Shown here: positions 24,875-33,939 of the stretch, one piece after another
Layout of the letters: each line of letters starts with the position of its first letter
Position numbering within the stretch: the first letter of the stretch is position 1
Assembly: GCF_009882915.1 (NCBI RefSeq)
Contig: NZ_WTUW01000001.1
Span: 1,116,357-1,180,356 of the forward strand
DNA from: Sneathiella litorea
GTDB lineage: Bacteria > Pseudomonadota > Alphaproteobacteria > Sneathiellales > Sneathiellaceae
Length of the DNA stretch: 64,000 nt
Direction of reading: 5' to 3'
Position numbers and translations under genes: made by a program
The notes under the pieces: model-generated
Told to the model about the DNA's origin: nothing
Databases searched by the model: none
What the model saw: the letters and a program-made list of their open reading frames with translations, nothing else

Positions 24875-25987
24875 ATGACAAAAGGGGTTGATGTCGATCT
24901 GGAAAATGTCTGGATCCGGTTTGGTGATTTTGTTGCTGTTCGTGAAGCTAATGTAAATATCAAGGGTGGGGAGTTTTTCTCGTTTCTTGGGCCGTCTGGC
25001 TGCGGAAAAACGACAATCCTGCGCTCTGTATCCGGCTTTCTGGAGCCAAGCGACGGCAAGGTCAGGATCGGCGGCAAGGATATGGCCGGGATCGGGCCAA
25101 ACAAAAGGCCAACTGCCCTTATCTTCCAGAATTTAGCTCTCTTTCCTCTCATGAAAGTATGGGAGAATATTACATTTTCCATGGAAGTGAAGGGAGCAAG
25201 CAAGGCCGAACGGCGCAAAAGGGCTGACGAACTTCTTGATATGATTGCGCTGCCTGATCAGGGAGATAAGCTCCCTTCCGAGCTTTCAGGTGGGCAGAAA
25301 CAACGGGTCGCGATAGCGCGGGCGCTTTGTGCGGAGCCCGATGTATTATTGCTCGATGAGCCGCTTTCCGCGCTGGATCTAAAGCTTCGGCAGCATATGC
25401 GGACGGAGCTTCGTGAAATTCAGCAGCGTGTCGGTATCACTTTCATCTATATAACCCATGATCAGGGTGAAGCCCTGACCATGTCCGACAATGTGGCGGT
25501 GATGCGGGCAGGCATTATTGACCAGATCGGCACCGGGCATTCGGTTTATAATGATCCGGCGACGCCCTTTGTCGCGTCTTTTGTCGGGGAAAACAATGTC
25601 TTTCGCGGCAAAATCAAATCCATTGATGGGGATATGGCCCTTGTGAGCACAAATCGTACTGGCGAACTGCTTGCACGTATTGCAACGTCGGCCCAAGGAA
25701 AAATGAATGTCGGCGATTCTGCAATGATGTTCATTCGCCCAGAGGCCTGTAATATTGCTGAAGATATCTCGCCGGCTGCAAATCGTTTTACGGCAAGGGT
25801 CAAGCATGAAGAATTTGAGGGGCAGATTTATAATGTTTTCCTGGAGGGGGCGGAAGGCAAGGAAATCAAGATGTCGCTCGTCAATGTTGGCAAACAACGT
25901 CAATCAGCAGAAGACAATAATCTGACGCTTGAATATATGCCTGATCAGGCTGTCGTCTTGCCAGCCGGTGAACTCGCCAGCGAATAG
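24875..25987 (+). CDS. potG: Polyamine ABC transporter ATPase (PotA/PotG family)
   Basis: A 370-residue importer ATPase: Walker A GPSGCGKTT, signature LSGGQKQRVAIARAL, Walker B LLLDEPLSALD and the switch His in FIYITHDQ. The C-terminal third is a TOBE-type domain as in PotA/PotG. GGGGATGATCC precedes the ATG. It powers the PotH/PotI-like permeases encoded 9 bases downstream. Confidence 0.9.
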   Translation: MTKGVDVDLENVWIRFGDFVAVREANVNIKGGEFFSFLGPSGCGKTTILRSVSGFLEPSDGKVRIGGKDMAGIGPNKRPTALIFQNLALFPLMKVWENITFSMEVKGASKAERRKRADELLDMIALPDQGDKLPSELSGGQKQRVAIARALCAEPDVLLLDEPLSALDLKLRQHMRTELREIQQRVGITFIYITHDQGEALTMSDNVAVMRAGIIDQIGTGHSVYNDPATPFVASFVGENNVFRGKIKSIDGDMALVSTNRTGELLARIATSAQGKMNVGDSAMMFIRPEACNIAEDISPAANRFTARVKHEEFEGQIYNVFLEGAEGKEIKMSLVNVGKQRQSAEDNNLTLEYMPDQAVVLPAGELASE

Positions 25988-25996
25988 GATGGAACA

Positions 25997-26926
25997 ATGA
26001 ACATTGCGCAGCTGTTCCGAGATTATTTTGTCAAAAACGGGATCGGGCTTGGTACCTTCCTGTTGGTGGCTGTGTTGTTCTGGGTTGTGATTCTGATTAT
26101 TCTGCCGCAACTCTCCATGCTTGATTTTTCTTTCCGCCACCATTTGCCGCCACCGGAAATGGGAGGGCCGAAAGATACCTATACCATCGAACATTATAAA
26201 TATCTGGTTCTCGGTGCACCGGGCGCGGATACATCTTACAATGTTGTAGATCTCGGCGTTTTTGGAAGGACGTTGCTGGCTGCCTTTTTCGTCACGATCC
26301 TTGATCTTATTCTATGCTATCCGCTTGCCTACTATCTCGGCCAATCGAAGGGCGGTGGCTTTATTCGGCTTCTGGTCTTGCTGTTGATCATCCCTTACTG
26401 GATAAACGAGATTTTGCGTGCCTTCGCCTTTCGCATCATTTTCGGCGACAGCGGGCTTATTAATGAAGTGATGCTGACCATGGGATTGATCAGTGACCCG
26501 ATCGATTTTATCCGGGCAAATGTTGCGCTCTATGCGGGTCTCGGGTACGCCTACATCCTGTTGATGATTTTCCCGATATATAACGTGATTGAAAGTCTCG
26601 ACCGAAACCAGATTGAGGCAGCGCGGGACATGGGCGCCTCCTGGTGGCGCATACATTGGCGGGTCGTCATTCCTTACGCCAAGCCCGGTATATCATCGGG
26701 TTGCACCATGGTTTTCATGTTATCTGCCGGCGCCTTGGCAGCGCCACAAATATTGGGCGGACCCTCTAGTCTTTGGTTTACACAAATCATCTATCAATGG
26801 TTTAACACGGGCGGCAACTGGCCGCGTGGTGCGGCCTTTGCCGTTGTCCTTCTCGTCGCCTGTATTGTCATTGTTCTTGGCATGATGCGCCTCTTTAAAG
26901 TGAAAATTGGGGATATTGGCAAATGA
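25997..26926 (+). CDS. potH: Polyamine ABC transporter permease (PotB/PotH family)
   Basis: A 309-residue permease with six expected membrane segments and the coupling-helix EAA loop IEAARDMGASWWRIHWRVVIP that docks on the ATPase. AGGATGG precedes the ATG. Its last four bases overlap the start of the partner permease (ATGA). Length is typical of PotH. Confidence 0.9.
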   Translation: MNIAQLFRDYFVKNGIGLGTFLLVAVLFWVVILIILPQLSMLDFSFRHHLPPPEMGGPKDTYTIEHYKYLVLGAPGADTSYNVVDLGVFGRTLLAAFFVTILDLILCYPLAYYLGQSKGGGFIRLLVLLLIIPYWINEILRAFAFRIIFGDSGLINEVMLTMGLISDPIDFIRANVALYAGLGYAYILLMIFPIYNVIESLDRNQIEAARDMGASWWRIHWRVVIPYAKPGISSGCTMVFMLSAGALAAPQILGGPSSLWFTQIIYQWFNTGGNWPRGAAFAVVLLVACIVIVLGMMRLFKVKIGDIGK

Positions 26927-28209
26927 GGACCAATAGTCTTCTTCCGAGACTTTTAATAGGAGCCTATCTCGTCGTCTTTTTTGGCTATTTGCTTGGCCCG
27001 CTCATTGTTATGAGCATTACAGCTTTTAACTCCCCATCCTTTCCCAAAATGACGCCATGGGAATGCCTGACTTTCGAATGGTTTGACGTGCTCGCACGGG
27101 ATGAACGAATTTTGACTGGGATTGAGAATAGTCTTATTGTCGGGGTTGGTACCGTTATCCTGTCAGTTATCATGGGCCTTTCAGGCGCCTTGATGCTGAC
27201 GCAGATTTGGCCAAAACTACGGGCGACCTATTACACCATCGTGATAGCACCGATCCTGATCCCAGGCGTCGTACTCGGTATCTCTACACTCGTGTTCTGG
27301 GATCGGATCAGCATTATGCTCGGCATGAGCACAGGTGGCATACTGCATAACGGCATCTTTCTTACAATTCTGGGTCAATCTACCTTTATCGCATCCTATT
27401 GCATGCTTGTCTTTATTGCGCGGCTGCAACGTTTCGATACCGGATTGACTGAGGCGGCGCTCGACCTTGGAGCTACTCCTGTACAGGCGTTTCGGAAAAT
27501 ATTACTACCTTTCATGAAGCCTGCCATAGGCTCTGCCGCGGTCCTTGCTTTTCTCGCGTCTTTTGAGAATTACAACACAACAACCTTTACCTTCGGCAAG
27601 TTTCCGACGTTGACAATTGAGCTTGCGCAGAAGGTCCGGTACGGAATAAATCCATCAATATCCGCACTTGCCTTTATTATTATCGTGCTAACCATTATCG
27701 GTGCGCTCATCCATGAAATATATCGCCGGCGTCAACAGTTAGCGTTGGCAAACGGCGCTCCTGTCGCGGCGGTTTCCGGTGGCTTTCAGCTGCCAAAAAT
27801 ATTTCGTGGTAATCCCGCTGCCATCATTCTTGTTCTATTGGCGCTTGGTGGCGCGTCGACTATATGGTTTTCACAGAGTTACAGTCCAGGTGTCTGCAAA
27901 ATGGATGTTCGTGAACAAAAACGTCTCATCCAGGAAGAGCGTATCAAGGAAATCCGGGCAAAGCGCCAATTGGAATTACAACAAAAACAGCTTAAGAGCC
28001 CGGATAGCTCAGGCGATATAAAATCCGATGCGCCGGTAACACAAAGCCCTGGAAAAGGCGCGTTCGGTAACGTCTTTGATCCTGGTAACCTGGATAAAGC
28101 GGCACCCAAATCCGAGACAGAAAAACCAGCCGAGAGTCCAGGCAAGGGTGCCTTCGGCGATGTTTTTGCCCCTAAGAATCTTGATAAAGCGACCCCAAAG
28201 GATGATTAA
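26923..28209 (+). CDS. potI: Polyamine ABC transporter permease (PotC/PotI family) with novel C-terminal tail
   Basis: A 428-residue protein; PotC/PotI permeases are normally about 260-290. Residues 1-275 are a standard permease with the EAA loop EAALDLGATPVQAFRKILLP. After it come an extra hydrophobic helix (about 296-315, ending GGASTIWF), a highly charged region (REQKRLIQEERIKEIRAKRQ, likely helical or coiled coil) and two copies of a 22-residue motif starting SPGKGAFG and ending in NLDKA(A/T)PK (nucleotides 28045-28110 and 28135-28200). The copies agree at 18 of 22 residues, yet 12 of those 18 use different codons. The permease assignment is firm; the tail's role is unknown. Confidence 0.88.
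   Translation: MRTNSLLPRLLIGAYLVVFFGYLLGPLIVMSITAFNSPSFPKMTPWECLTFEWFDVLARDERILTGIENSLIVGVGTVILSVIMGLSGALMLTQIWPKLRATYYTIVIAPILIPGVVLGISTLVFWDRISIMLGMSTGGILHNGIFLTILGQSTFIASYCMLVFIARLQRFDTGLTEAALDLGATPVQAFRKILLPFMKPAIGSAAVLAFLASFENYNTTTFTFGKFPTLTIELAQKVRYGINPSISALAFIIIVLTIIGALIHEIYRRRQQLALANGAPVAAVSGGFQLPKIFRGNPAAIILVLLALGGASTIWFSQSYSPGVCKMDVREQKRLIQEERIKEIRAKRQLELQQKQLKSPDSSGDIKSDAPVTQSPGKGAFGNVFDPGNLDKAAPKSETEKPAESPGKGAFGDVFAPKNLDKATPKDD
28045..28200 (+). repeat. Duplicated 22-residue motif in the PotI-like tail
   Basis: Two copies, 28045-28110 and 28135-28200, separated by 24 bases encoding SETEKPAE. Shared core: SPGKGAFGxVFxPxNLDKAxPK split over the 22 codons. Synonymous differences at 12 of 18 identical residues show that the protein motif, not the DNA, is conserved, so the duplication is old and constrained. 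Confidence 0.85.
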
Positions 28210-28251
28210 CCTGAGCTGATCTCCCATTAGATATTCGAACCAGTAGGGGTT

Positions 28252-28455
28252 TCAGTCAATTACTGATAATTCGGGTATTTCCAGAACCTGTCGTAAGCTA
28301 TTTAATTCAATTCCGCTTGCATCAACTCGATGCCAATCAAGACCAGTGACGCCATGGACAATCTGTTGATGCGCGACCGCTTCGGATTTCTGTGGCGACC
28401 GTCCGCTTTTTTCATCGCAGCATTGATCAGTATCAACAACGTCGCTCTTTGCCAC
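28252..28455 (-). CDS. Hypothetical 67-residue protein downstream of the peptide-ABC operon
   Basis: An open frame with a GTG start 8 bases after the stop of the last ABC ATPase gene. It begins MAKSDVVDTDQCCDEKSG and ends EIPELSVID. The composition is soluble and acidic to neutral with two adjacent Cys, no signal peptide and no membrane helix. I recognise no family. The position fits a sixth operon member, but there is no clear ribosome site and it may be a chance frame. Confidence 0.35.
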   Translation of the reverse strand: MAKSDVVDTDQCCDEKSGRSPQKSEAVAHQQIVHGVTGLDWHRVDASGIELNSLRQVLEIPELSVID

Positions 28456-28463
28456 TGCGTCTG

Positions 28464-29234
28464 CTATTGGACGCTGTTGTCTTCGCTTTTGTAGCCAAGA
28501 GAACTTTCAAGAAGATGACGTGAGTACGGATGTGTTGGACGTAGCTCACGCATTTCCTTAACCGGCATAATTTCAACGATCTCACCTAGCTGCATAACTG
28601 CGATATACTCGCACATATGCCCTATAACGGCCAGATCATGAGAGACCATCAGATAAGTAAGCCCGTGTTCTAGGCGCAGATCAACAAGCAGGTTAAGTAT
28701 TTCCGCCTGCACGGAAACATCCAATGCGGACGTTGGTTCGTCGAGTAGCAAGATTTCAGGTTCTGGCGCAAGAGCGCGTGCGATGGCGACGCGCTGTCGT
28801 TGTCCGCCTGAAAGCTGATGAGGGTAGCGAAAGCGAAAGGCCGGTCCGAGCCCAACATCGCTCAATAGTTTGCTGATGCGCTGGTCAATATCGCTAAAGC
28901 CATGTAATCGTAGTGTTTCACTTAAAACCTGGTCTACCGAATGACGCGGATGGAGGGAGGCGTATGGATCCTGAAACACCATTTGGACTTTTTTGTAGAA
29001 ACGGTGGCTGCGCTTTCGGCCAAGCTTTTCATCTGCTACTTCCATACTGCCCGACCAGGTTGGGATGAGGCCGGTTAGGGCTCTCAGAATGGTCGACTTG
29101 CCGGATCCGCTTTCGCCGACAAGGCCAACGCTCTGTCCTTTTTCAACACGCAGGTTTACATTTTTTACGGCATTGACACGTGCCTCTGGTGTGTCAAACC
29201 AGACGTTTAGCTTATCAATGATAATCCCGCTCAT
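28464..29234 (-). CDS. Peptide/nickel-type ABC transporter ATPase (DppF/OppF family)
   Basis: A 256-residue ATPase: Walker A GESGSGKSTILR, signature LSGGQRQRVAIARAL, Walker B ILLLDEPTSALD. Its short C-terminus (about 30 residues after the core) has the family segment THPYSRHLL. It starts within the stop of the preceding ATPase gene (4-base overlap) and is the last transporter gene of the operon. Confidence 0.9.
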   Translation of the reverse strand: MSGIIIDKLNVWFDTPEARVNAVKNVNLRVEKGQSVGLVGESGSGKSTILRALTGLIPTWSGSMEVADEKLGRKRSHRFYKKVQMVFQDPYASLHPRHSVDQVLSETLRLHGFSDIDQRISKLLSDVGLGPAFRFRYPHQLSGGQRQRVAIARALAPEPEILLLDEPTSALDVSVQAEILNLLVDLRLEHGLTYLMVSHDLAVIGHMCEYIAVMQLGEIVEIMPVKEMRELRPTHPYSRHLLESSLGYKSEDNSVQ

Positions 29235-30085
29235 CGGATACCGCTCACGCTATCTGCTTTGGCCCAGGCTGGATCACGATCGAGCACTTGCAGTCGTTCC
29301 TGAGGAGCATCAAGGCGAGGCAGGGATTTAAGGAGGCCTTGGGTATACGGATGTGTTGCCTCGTGCAGTTTATCTGCTGCGCAGGCCTCAACGATCCGCC
29401 CGGAATACATGATCAGGACACGGTCGCAAAAGGCCGAGACGAGATTGAGGTCATGACTGATGAAAATCAGACCCATTCCGCGATCCCGGACCAGCTTATC
29501 AAGTATATTCAGGACTTGCGTCTGAACAGATACATCCAACGCGGAAGTTGGTTCATCGGCAATCAGGATGTCGGGGTCCGGGATTAGCATCATCGCAATC
29601 ATGATACGTTGTCCCATGCCGCCGGAAAGTTCGTGTGGATAGGCGTTAATAACCCTGAGAGGATCGCGGATCGCCACAGCTTCCAGCATCTCAAGCACTT
29701 TATCTTTCGCCTGCTGTCGTGTTCCCTTTGCCTGTTGAGCATAAGACTCCAACATTTGCTCTCCCACGGTCATCACAGGATTGAGCGAGAATTTCGGGTC
29801 CTGCATAATCATGGAAATCCGTTGCCCGCGTATTCGGCGCATTTCCCGTTCACTCAGCTGCAACAAATCTTCACCATCAAGTGAAATATGGTTTGCCGTC
29901 ACTTCTCCGGGTTTGCGAATGAGCCGCAGAATGGCACGCCCGGTCATTGACTTCCCCGATCCTGACTCACCGACAATGCCAAGCCGTTCCTCTCCTAGCG
30001 AGAAGGAAACACCACGCACTGCATCGAAAATGCCATTTCGTGTGGGGAACTTTACCCAGAGGTTTTCCACTTCCAGCCGGGTCAT
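29231..30085 (-). CDS. Peptide/nickel-type ABC transporter ATPase (DppD/OppD family)
   Basis: A 284-residue ATPase: Walker A GESGSGKSMTGRAIL, signature LSGGMGQRIMIAMML and Walker B ILIADEPTSALD. The C-terminal THPYTQGLL segment is typical of the oligopeptide/dipeptide group. It forms a heterodimer with the DppF-like protein. Both ends overlap neighbours by four bases. Confidence 0.9.
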   Translation of the reverse strand: MTRLEVENLWVKFPTRNGIFDAVRGVSFSLGEERLGIVGESGSGKSMTGRAILRLIRKPGEVTANHISLDGEDLLQLSEREMRRIRGQRISMIMQDPKFSLNPVMTVGEQMLESYAQQAKGTRQQAKDKVLEMLEAVAIRDPLRVINAYPHELSGGMGQRIMIAMMLIPDPDILIADEPTSALDVSVQTQVLNILDKLVRDRGMGLIFISHDLNLVSAFCDRVLIMYSGRIVEACAADKLHEATHPYTQGLLKSLPRLDAPQERLQVLDRDPAWAKADSVSGIR

Positions 30086-31017
30086 GAGCCACTATCCTTG
30101 GGATCAAGCACATCGCGTAATCCATCACCAAGCAGATTAAAGGCGAGACTGACCATAAAAATCGCAAGCCCTGGTATTGTCGCAACCCACCAATGATCGA
30201 GTATGAATTTCCGCCCTTCTGATATCATTGCGCCCCATTCCGGAGAAGGTGGCTGTGCCCCGAGCCCGAGAAAACCCAGTCCGGCTGCTGCTAGAATGAT
30301 CCCGGCCATATCCAGCGTTACCCGGACAATCAGCGAGGAAATACACAGTGGCCAAATATGACGCATTATAATGCGCAAAGGCCCGGCTCCCTGTAGTTTT
30401 ACTGCACTGATATAATCAGAGTTTCGAATAGTAAGAGTCTCGGCCCGGGCGATGCGGGCGTAGGGTGGCCAAGCTGTCAGGGAGATGGCGATAACAGCAT
30501 TTTCGATACCGGCGCCAAGGGCCGCCACAAAGGCAAGCGCCAGGACAAGGCGCGGAAAGGCGAGGAAAATATCTGTAATCCGCATCAGGATCGCATCCAC
30601 CCAGCCTCCGGTATATCCTGCGACAGTTCCGACAAAAAGCCCGGCGACAGGGGCTATCAGGGCAACCAGCAGGACAATGTATAATGTGATCCGTGCGCCA
30701 TAAATAAGACGACTTAGAATATCGCGGCCAAGCGAGTCAGTTCCCAGAAAATGGCCTTCTGATGCTAGCGGTGCAAGGCGGTTTGAAAGGTCTTGTGTAA
30801 AGGGATCATGGGGCGCAAGGATGGGGGCAAAAATCGCGACAAAAGCCAGAAAAACAAGGATCAGGAGACCGAACATCGCCATCGGGTTGCTCTTGAAGGA
30901 AAGCCAACCCTGGTAAAAGGAGGCAACACGTGCATGGTTTCGGGACGTGGGCGTATCTGTTAAAAGCCAACGGCGCCAACTCGAATGATTTTCATGGGGC
31001 GTACTAAAAATACTCAT
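30082..31017 (-). CDS. Peptide/nickel-type ABC transporter permease (DppC family)
   Basis: A 311-residue permease with an N-terminal membrane helix after a cytoplasmic lead, the LAPHDPFTQDLSNRLAP segment and HFLGTDSLGRDILSRLIYG that mark DppC/OppC proteins. The GLGFLGLGAQPPSPEWGAMI segment lies near the C-terminus. It overlaps the next and previous genes by four bases each. Confidence 0.9.
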   Translation of the reverse strand: MSIFSTPHENHSSWRRWLLTDTPTSRNHARVASFYQGWLSFKSNPMAMFGLLILVFLAFVAIFAPILAPHDPFTQDLSNRLAPLASEGHFLGTDSLGRDILSRLIYGARITLYIVLLVALIAPVAGLFVGTVAGYTGGWVDAILMRITDIFLAFPRLVLALAFVAALGAGIENAVIAISLTAWPPYARIARAETLTIRNSDYISAVKLQGAGPLRIIMRHIWPLCISSLIVRVTLDMAGIILAAAGLGFLGLGAQPPSPEWGAMISEGRKFILDHWWVATIPGLAIFMVSLAFNLLGDGLRDVLDPKDSGS

Positions 31018-32072
31018 TTTGCCCTCGGGTCAAAGAACTTATAGAGAAGGTCGGAGAAGACATTCAGGCATACGAAAACGAGACCAACGACAACTGTACC
31101 CCCCAGCACGGCGTTCATATCGGCGGAAAGAAGAGCTGTGGTGATATAGGAACCAATCCCGGGCCAAGCGAAAATAATTTCTGTTAGAACTGAGCCTTCG
31201 AGAAGGCCGGCATAGCTCAATGCAATGACAGTGATTAGTTGCACCTTTATGTTACCGAAGGCGTGACGCCAGATAACTGTCCATTCGGATAAACCCTTGA
31301 CGCGTGCTGTTGTTATGTATTCCGAATTCATCTGCTCCAGCATGAATGAACGCGTCATTCGGCTGATGTAAGCGAGACTGTAATAGCCGAGGAGCGATGC
31401 GGGCAGGATGATATGGCTCATGGCATCCTTGAAGACTGTCCAATTGCCATCAAGCAGGCTGTCGACAAGGATCATTCCCGAAACGGATGGCACCACATCG
31501 ACGTAGAAAATCCCTACTCGGCCAGGGCCGCCAACCCAGCCCAAAATTCCATAGAATATAAGTAGTCCGACAAGACCCAGCCAGAATATTGGCATTGAAT
31601 AACCGACAAGCGCGACAAACCGGGCGATCTGGTCTATCCAGCTGCCACGATTAACCGCGGCAAGAACGCCTAACGGGACACCAATAATAACCCCGATAAG
31701 CGTGCCGAGGGTAGCCAGTTCAAGAGTTGCCGGGAAGACGCGCTTGATATCTTCTGCGACGGGTCGTGCATTCAGCAGGGATTGCCCAAAGTCGCCCTGA
31801 AGAATATCCCGGATATAATAGAAAAACTGGATAATAACGGGTTTATCAAGTCCCATCGCGCGATAAGCCGCATCGTAGGTTTCCTTGCTTGCCCGCTCTC
31901 CGACAATTGAGATTACAGGGTCAATCGGCATGACGCGACCAATGATAAAGGTGACGAACAAAAGCCCTAGCATAGTCACCAGAATTGTACCGATGGTTTT
32001 AAATGTCGATATCGTGAAGGTAGAGAAGGGCGACTTCCGCCGCCCTTTTCCTGGTTCCGCCTGTATGGTCAT
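31014..32072 (-). CDS. Peptide/nickel-type ABC transporter permease (DppB family)
   Basis: A 352-residue permease, partner of the DppC-like protein. Visible are MGLDKPVIIQFFYYIRDILQ, then QSLLNARPVAEDIKRVFPAT, both diagnostic for DppB/OppB proteins, and an EAA-type loop TTARVKGLSEWTVIWRHAF. I use the ATG at 32072; a TTG one codon earlier is also in frame. The N-terminal cytoplasmic lead is about 25 residues longer than in most relatives. Confidence 0.9.
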   Translation of the reverse strand: MTIQAEPGKGRRKSPFSTFTISTFKTIGTILVTMLGLLFVTFIIGRVMPIDPVISIVGERASKETYDAAYRAMGLDKPVIIQFFYYIRDILQGDFGQSLLNARPVAEDIKRVFPATLELATLGTLIGVIIGVPLGVLAAVNRGSWIDQIARFVALVGYSMPIFWLGLVGLLIFYGILGWVGGPGRVGIFYVDVVPSVSGMILVDSLLDGNWTVFKDAMSHIILPASLLGYYSLAYISRMTRSFMLEQMNSEYITTARVKGLSEWTVIWRHAFGNIKVQLITVIALSYAGLLEGSVLTEIIFAWPGIGSYITTALLSADMNAVLGGTVVVGLVFVCLNVFSDLLYKFFDPRAK

Positions 32073-32083
32073 CAATAATCCGG

Positions 32084-33688
32084 TTACTTGGTAACAGGCC
32101 AGTAGGCGACGGCTGTTATTGCGCCGCCAAGATTGAGGTTCTTCACATTACTCTTGCGGCCCGTTTGCTCAATTTTCTGGAACATAATTGCGAAGGGGGC
32201 TCGGGCCTGGAACTCACGCTGTATATCTTCATACATTTTTTTGCGGACTTCACGATCCCCCTCGATGACGGCGGCTTCGGTCTTGGCCGTCAGGTCACCC
32301 GGATCCCAGGCATTCCGCCAGGCAAGGAGGCCGGTTGCTTTTGCCTCTTCGGAATTGTCGGGATTGTAGGCGAACGTGCCGGCATTTGTCTGTGGATCTG
32401 GATAATCGGGGCCCCAGGCACCGACATAAAGGTCAAGATCCCGGGCGCGGTATCGGGTGAGCGTCTGCTTGCCGGTTCCGATCGTGATGTTGAGCTTAAT
32501 ACCAGCTTGGGCGAAAGTGTTCTGCAAGGATTGAGCGATTTCGACACGTTCCTGCGCCTCACGAACGCCGGCTTCAATCTCAAGGCTTTCAACACCAGCT
32601 TCTTTCAGCAATGCCTTGGCTTTCTCAAGGTTAAAGCTGTAAGGCTTATCCTCGATCGCACCGAGATAGGTCTTTGGCAGGAAGGATTGATGAACAGTAT
32701 ATTGTCCCTTCAGGAAGCTGTCCTGCATTCCGGTATAGTCGATAAGATACTTGATCGCTTCAACGACTTTTGGCTTCGATAGAACCGGGTGACTCTGATT
32801 GAGCGAAATATACATGAGGCGGCCACGAAGCTCGCTGTCAACGGTAATGCCTTCCTTGCCTGAAATACCGGCAATATCCTCGGGATTGAGGTTGCGGGCG
32901 ATATCAATGTCTCCCTTTTCAAGCAGCAGACGCTGGGTTGCGCTTTCCTGGATATGGCGGACAATTACCCGCTTCATGGCCGGTGCCCCACGGAAGAAAT
33001 TCTCATTTGCCTGGAGGGTGACAGACTCGCTGGGTTTCCAGCTCACCACCCTATAGGCGCCGGAACCTGCCGAGTTGGTTTTCAGCCAGTTATTGCCAAG
33101 GTCGTCGCCCTCTTCATGTTCCATCACCAGCTTTTTATCAACAATGCCGCCAATTGTGGCGGTCAGGCAGTTGAGAACAAAGGAAGTCGCATATTTTTTG
33201 TCAGTTGTGATACGGATCGTATTTCCATCGGCAACAATCGTCTCGCTGACATTTTCCGGAGTGAAGCCGAACTGTGTCAGAATAAAGGACGGTGTTTTTG
33301 CAAGAATCACGGCGCGCCGCAGGGAAAATTCAACGTCTTCAGCCGTAACCGGGTTGCCAGAATGAAATTTTACGCCTTCACGCATCGTAAAGGTAATGGT
33401 TTTACCGTCTTCGGATACCGTCCAGCTCTCCGCGAGGTCCGGCTCATAACCTTTTTCCAGGTTGAGCGGATCAAAATTGACTAGCCGACCATAGACGTTA
33501 CGAATAACGTCACTTCCAGCAAATTCAAAGGACTCAGCAGGATCCAGAGTTGTTATGTCATCTATCCGGTTGGCGATAACCAGCATATCCGGTGGTGTTT
33601 CAGCAAGTGCCTGTAATGAAGGTAACGTCATAACAGACGCTGTCAGGCAGAAAATGATGCCTGCCGTAAGTTTCTGTAATTTTATCAT
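32084..33688 (-). CDS. Peptide-type ABC transporter substrate-binding protein (SBP family 5)
   Basis: A 534-residue periplasmic binding protein of the DppA/OppA class. A signal peptide ends near ALAETPPD (about residue 30). The SBP_bac_5 hallmark DLAESWTVSEDGKTITFTMR and VKFHSGNPVTAEDVEFSLRR follow. GGGAGG precedes the ATG, consistent with strong translation. It is first in the five-gene operon. The ligand could be peptides, nickel complexes, opines or glycosides; sequence reading does not decide. Confidence 0.9.
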   Translation of the reverse strand: MIKLQKLTAGIIFCLTASVMTLPSLQALAETPPDMLVIANRIDDITTLDPAESFEFAGSDVIRNVYGRLVNFDPLNLEKGYEPDLAESWTVSEDGKTITFTMREGVKFHSGNPVTAEDVEFSLRRAVILAKTPSFILTQFGFTPENVSETIVADGNTIRITTDKKYATSFVLNCLTATIGGIVDKKLVMEHEEGDDLGNNWLKTNSAGSGAYRVVSWKPSESVTLQANENFFRGAPAMKRVIVRHIQESATQRLLLEKGDIDIARNLNPEDIAGISGKEGITVDSELRGRLMYISLNQSHPVLSKPKVVEAIKYLIDYTGMQDSFLKGQYTVHQSFLPKTYLGAIEDKPYSFNLEKAKALLKEAGVESLEIEAGVREAQERVEIAQSLQNTFAQAGIKLNITIGTGKQTLTRYRARDLDLYVGAWGPDYPDPQTNAGTFAYNPDNSEEAKATGLLAWRNAWDPGDLTAKTEAAVIEGDREVRKKMYEDIQREFQARAPFAIMFQKIEQTGRKSNVKNLNLGGAITAVAYWPVTK

Positions 33689-33900
33689 GTAATTTTCCTC
33701 CCTGTCGTTATGAAATAACCCGTATTTCCGCGACTATTGGTTCCCGATCACATTCAGGACGACAACCATTCGAGAAAGGTTCGCACTTTAATTACGGGCT
33801 GTCGAGCGGATTTTCAAAGACCACTTTGCAAGATACATCCCGAAATACCGGATTCTCCTCCCTGATTTGATTTGTCTCAATTAGGGCTACAGATAATATG

Positions 33901-33910
33901 CTAATATTAG
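33901..33910. promoter_or_regulatory. Short palindrome in the divergent Lon-like/SBP promoter region
   Basis: CTAATATTAG is a perfect 10-bp palindrome 30 bases upstream of the Lon-like protease start, in the 251-base gap that separates it from the oppositely oriented peptide-importer operon. It is AT-rich and could be a chance match, an operator or part of a -10 region. Confidence 0.25.
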
Positions 33911-33939
33911 AACATTAGGCAGATATAAAGGATTGTTCG

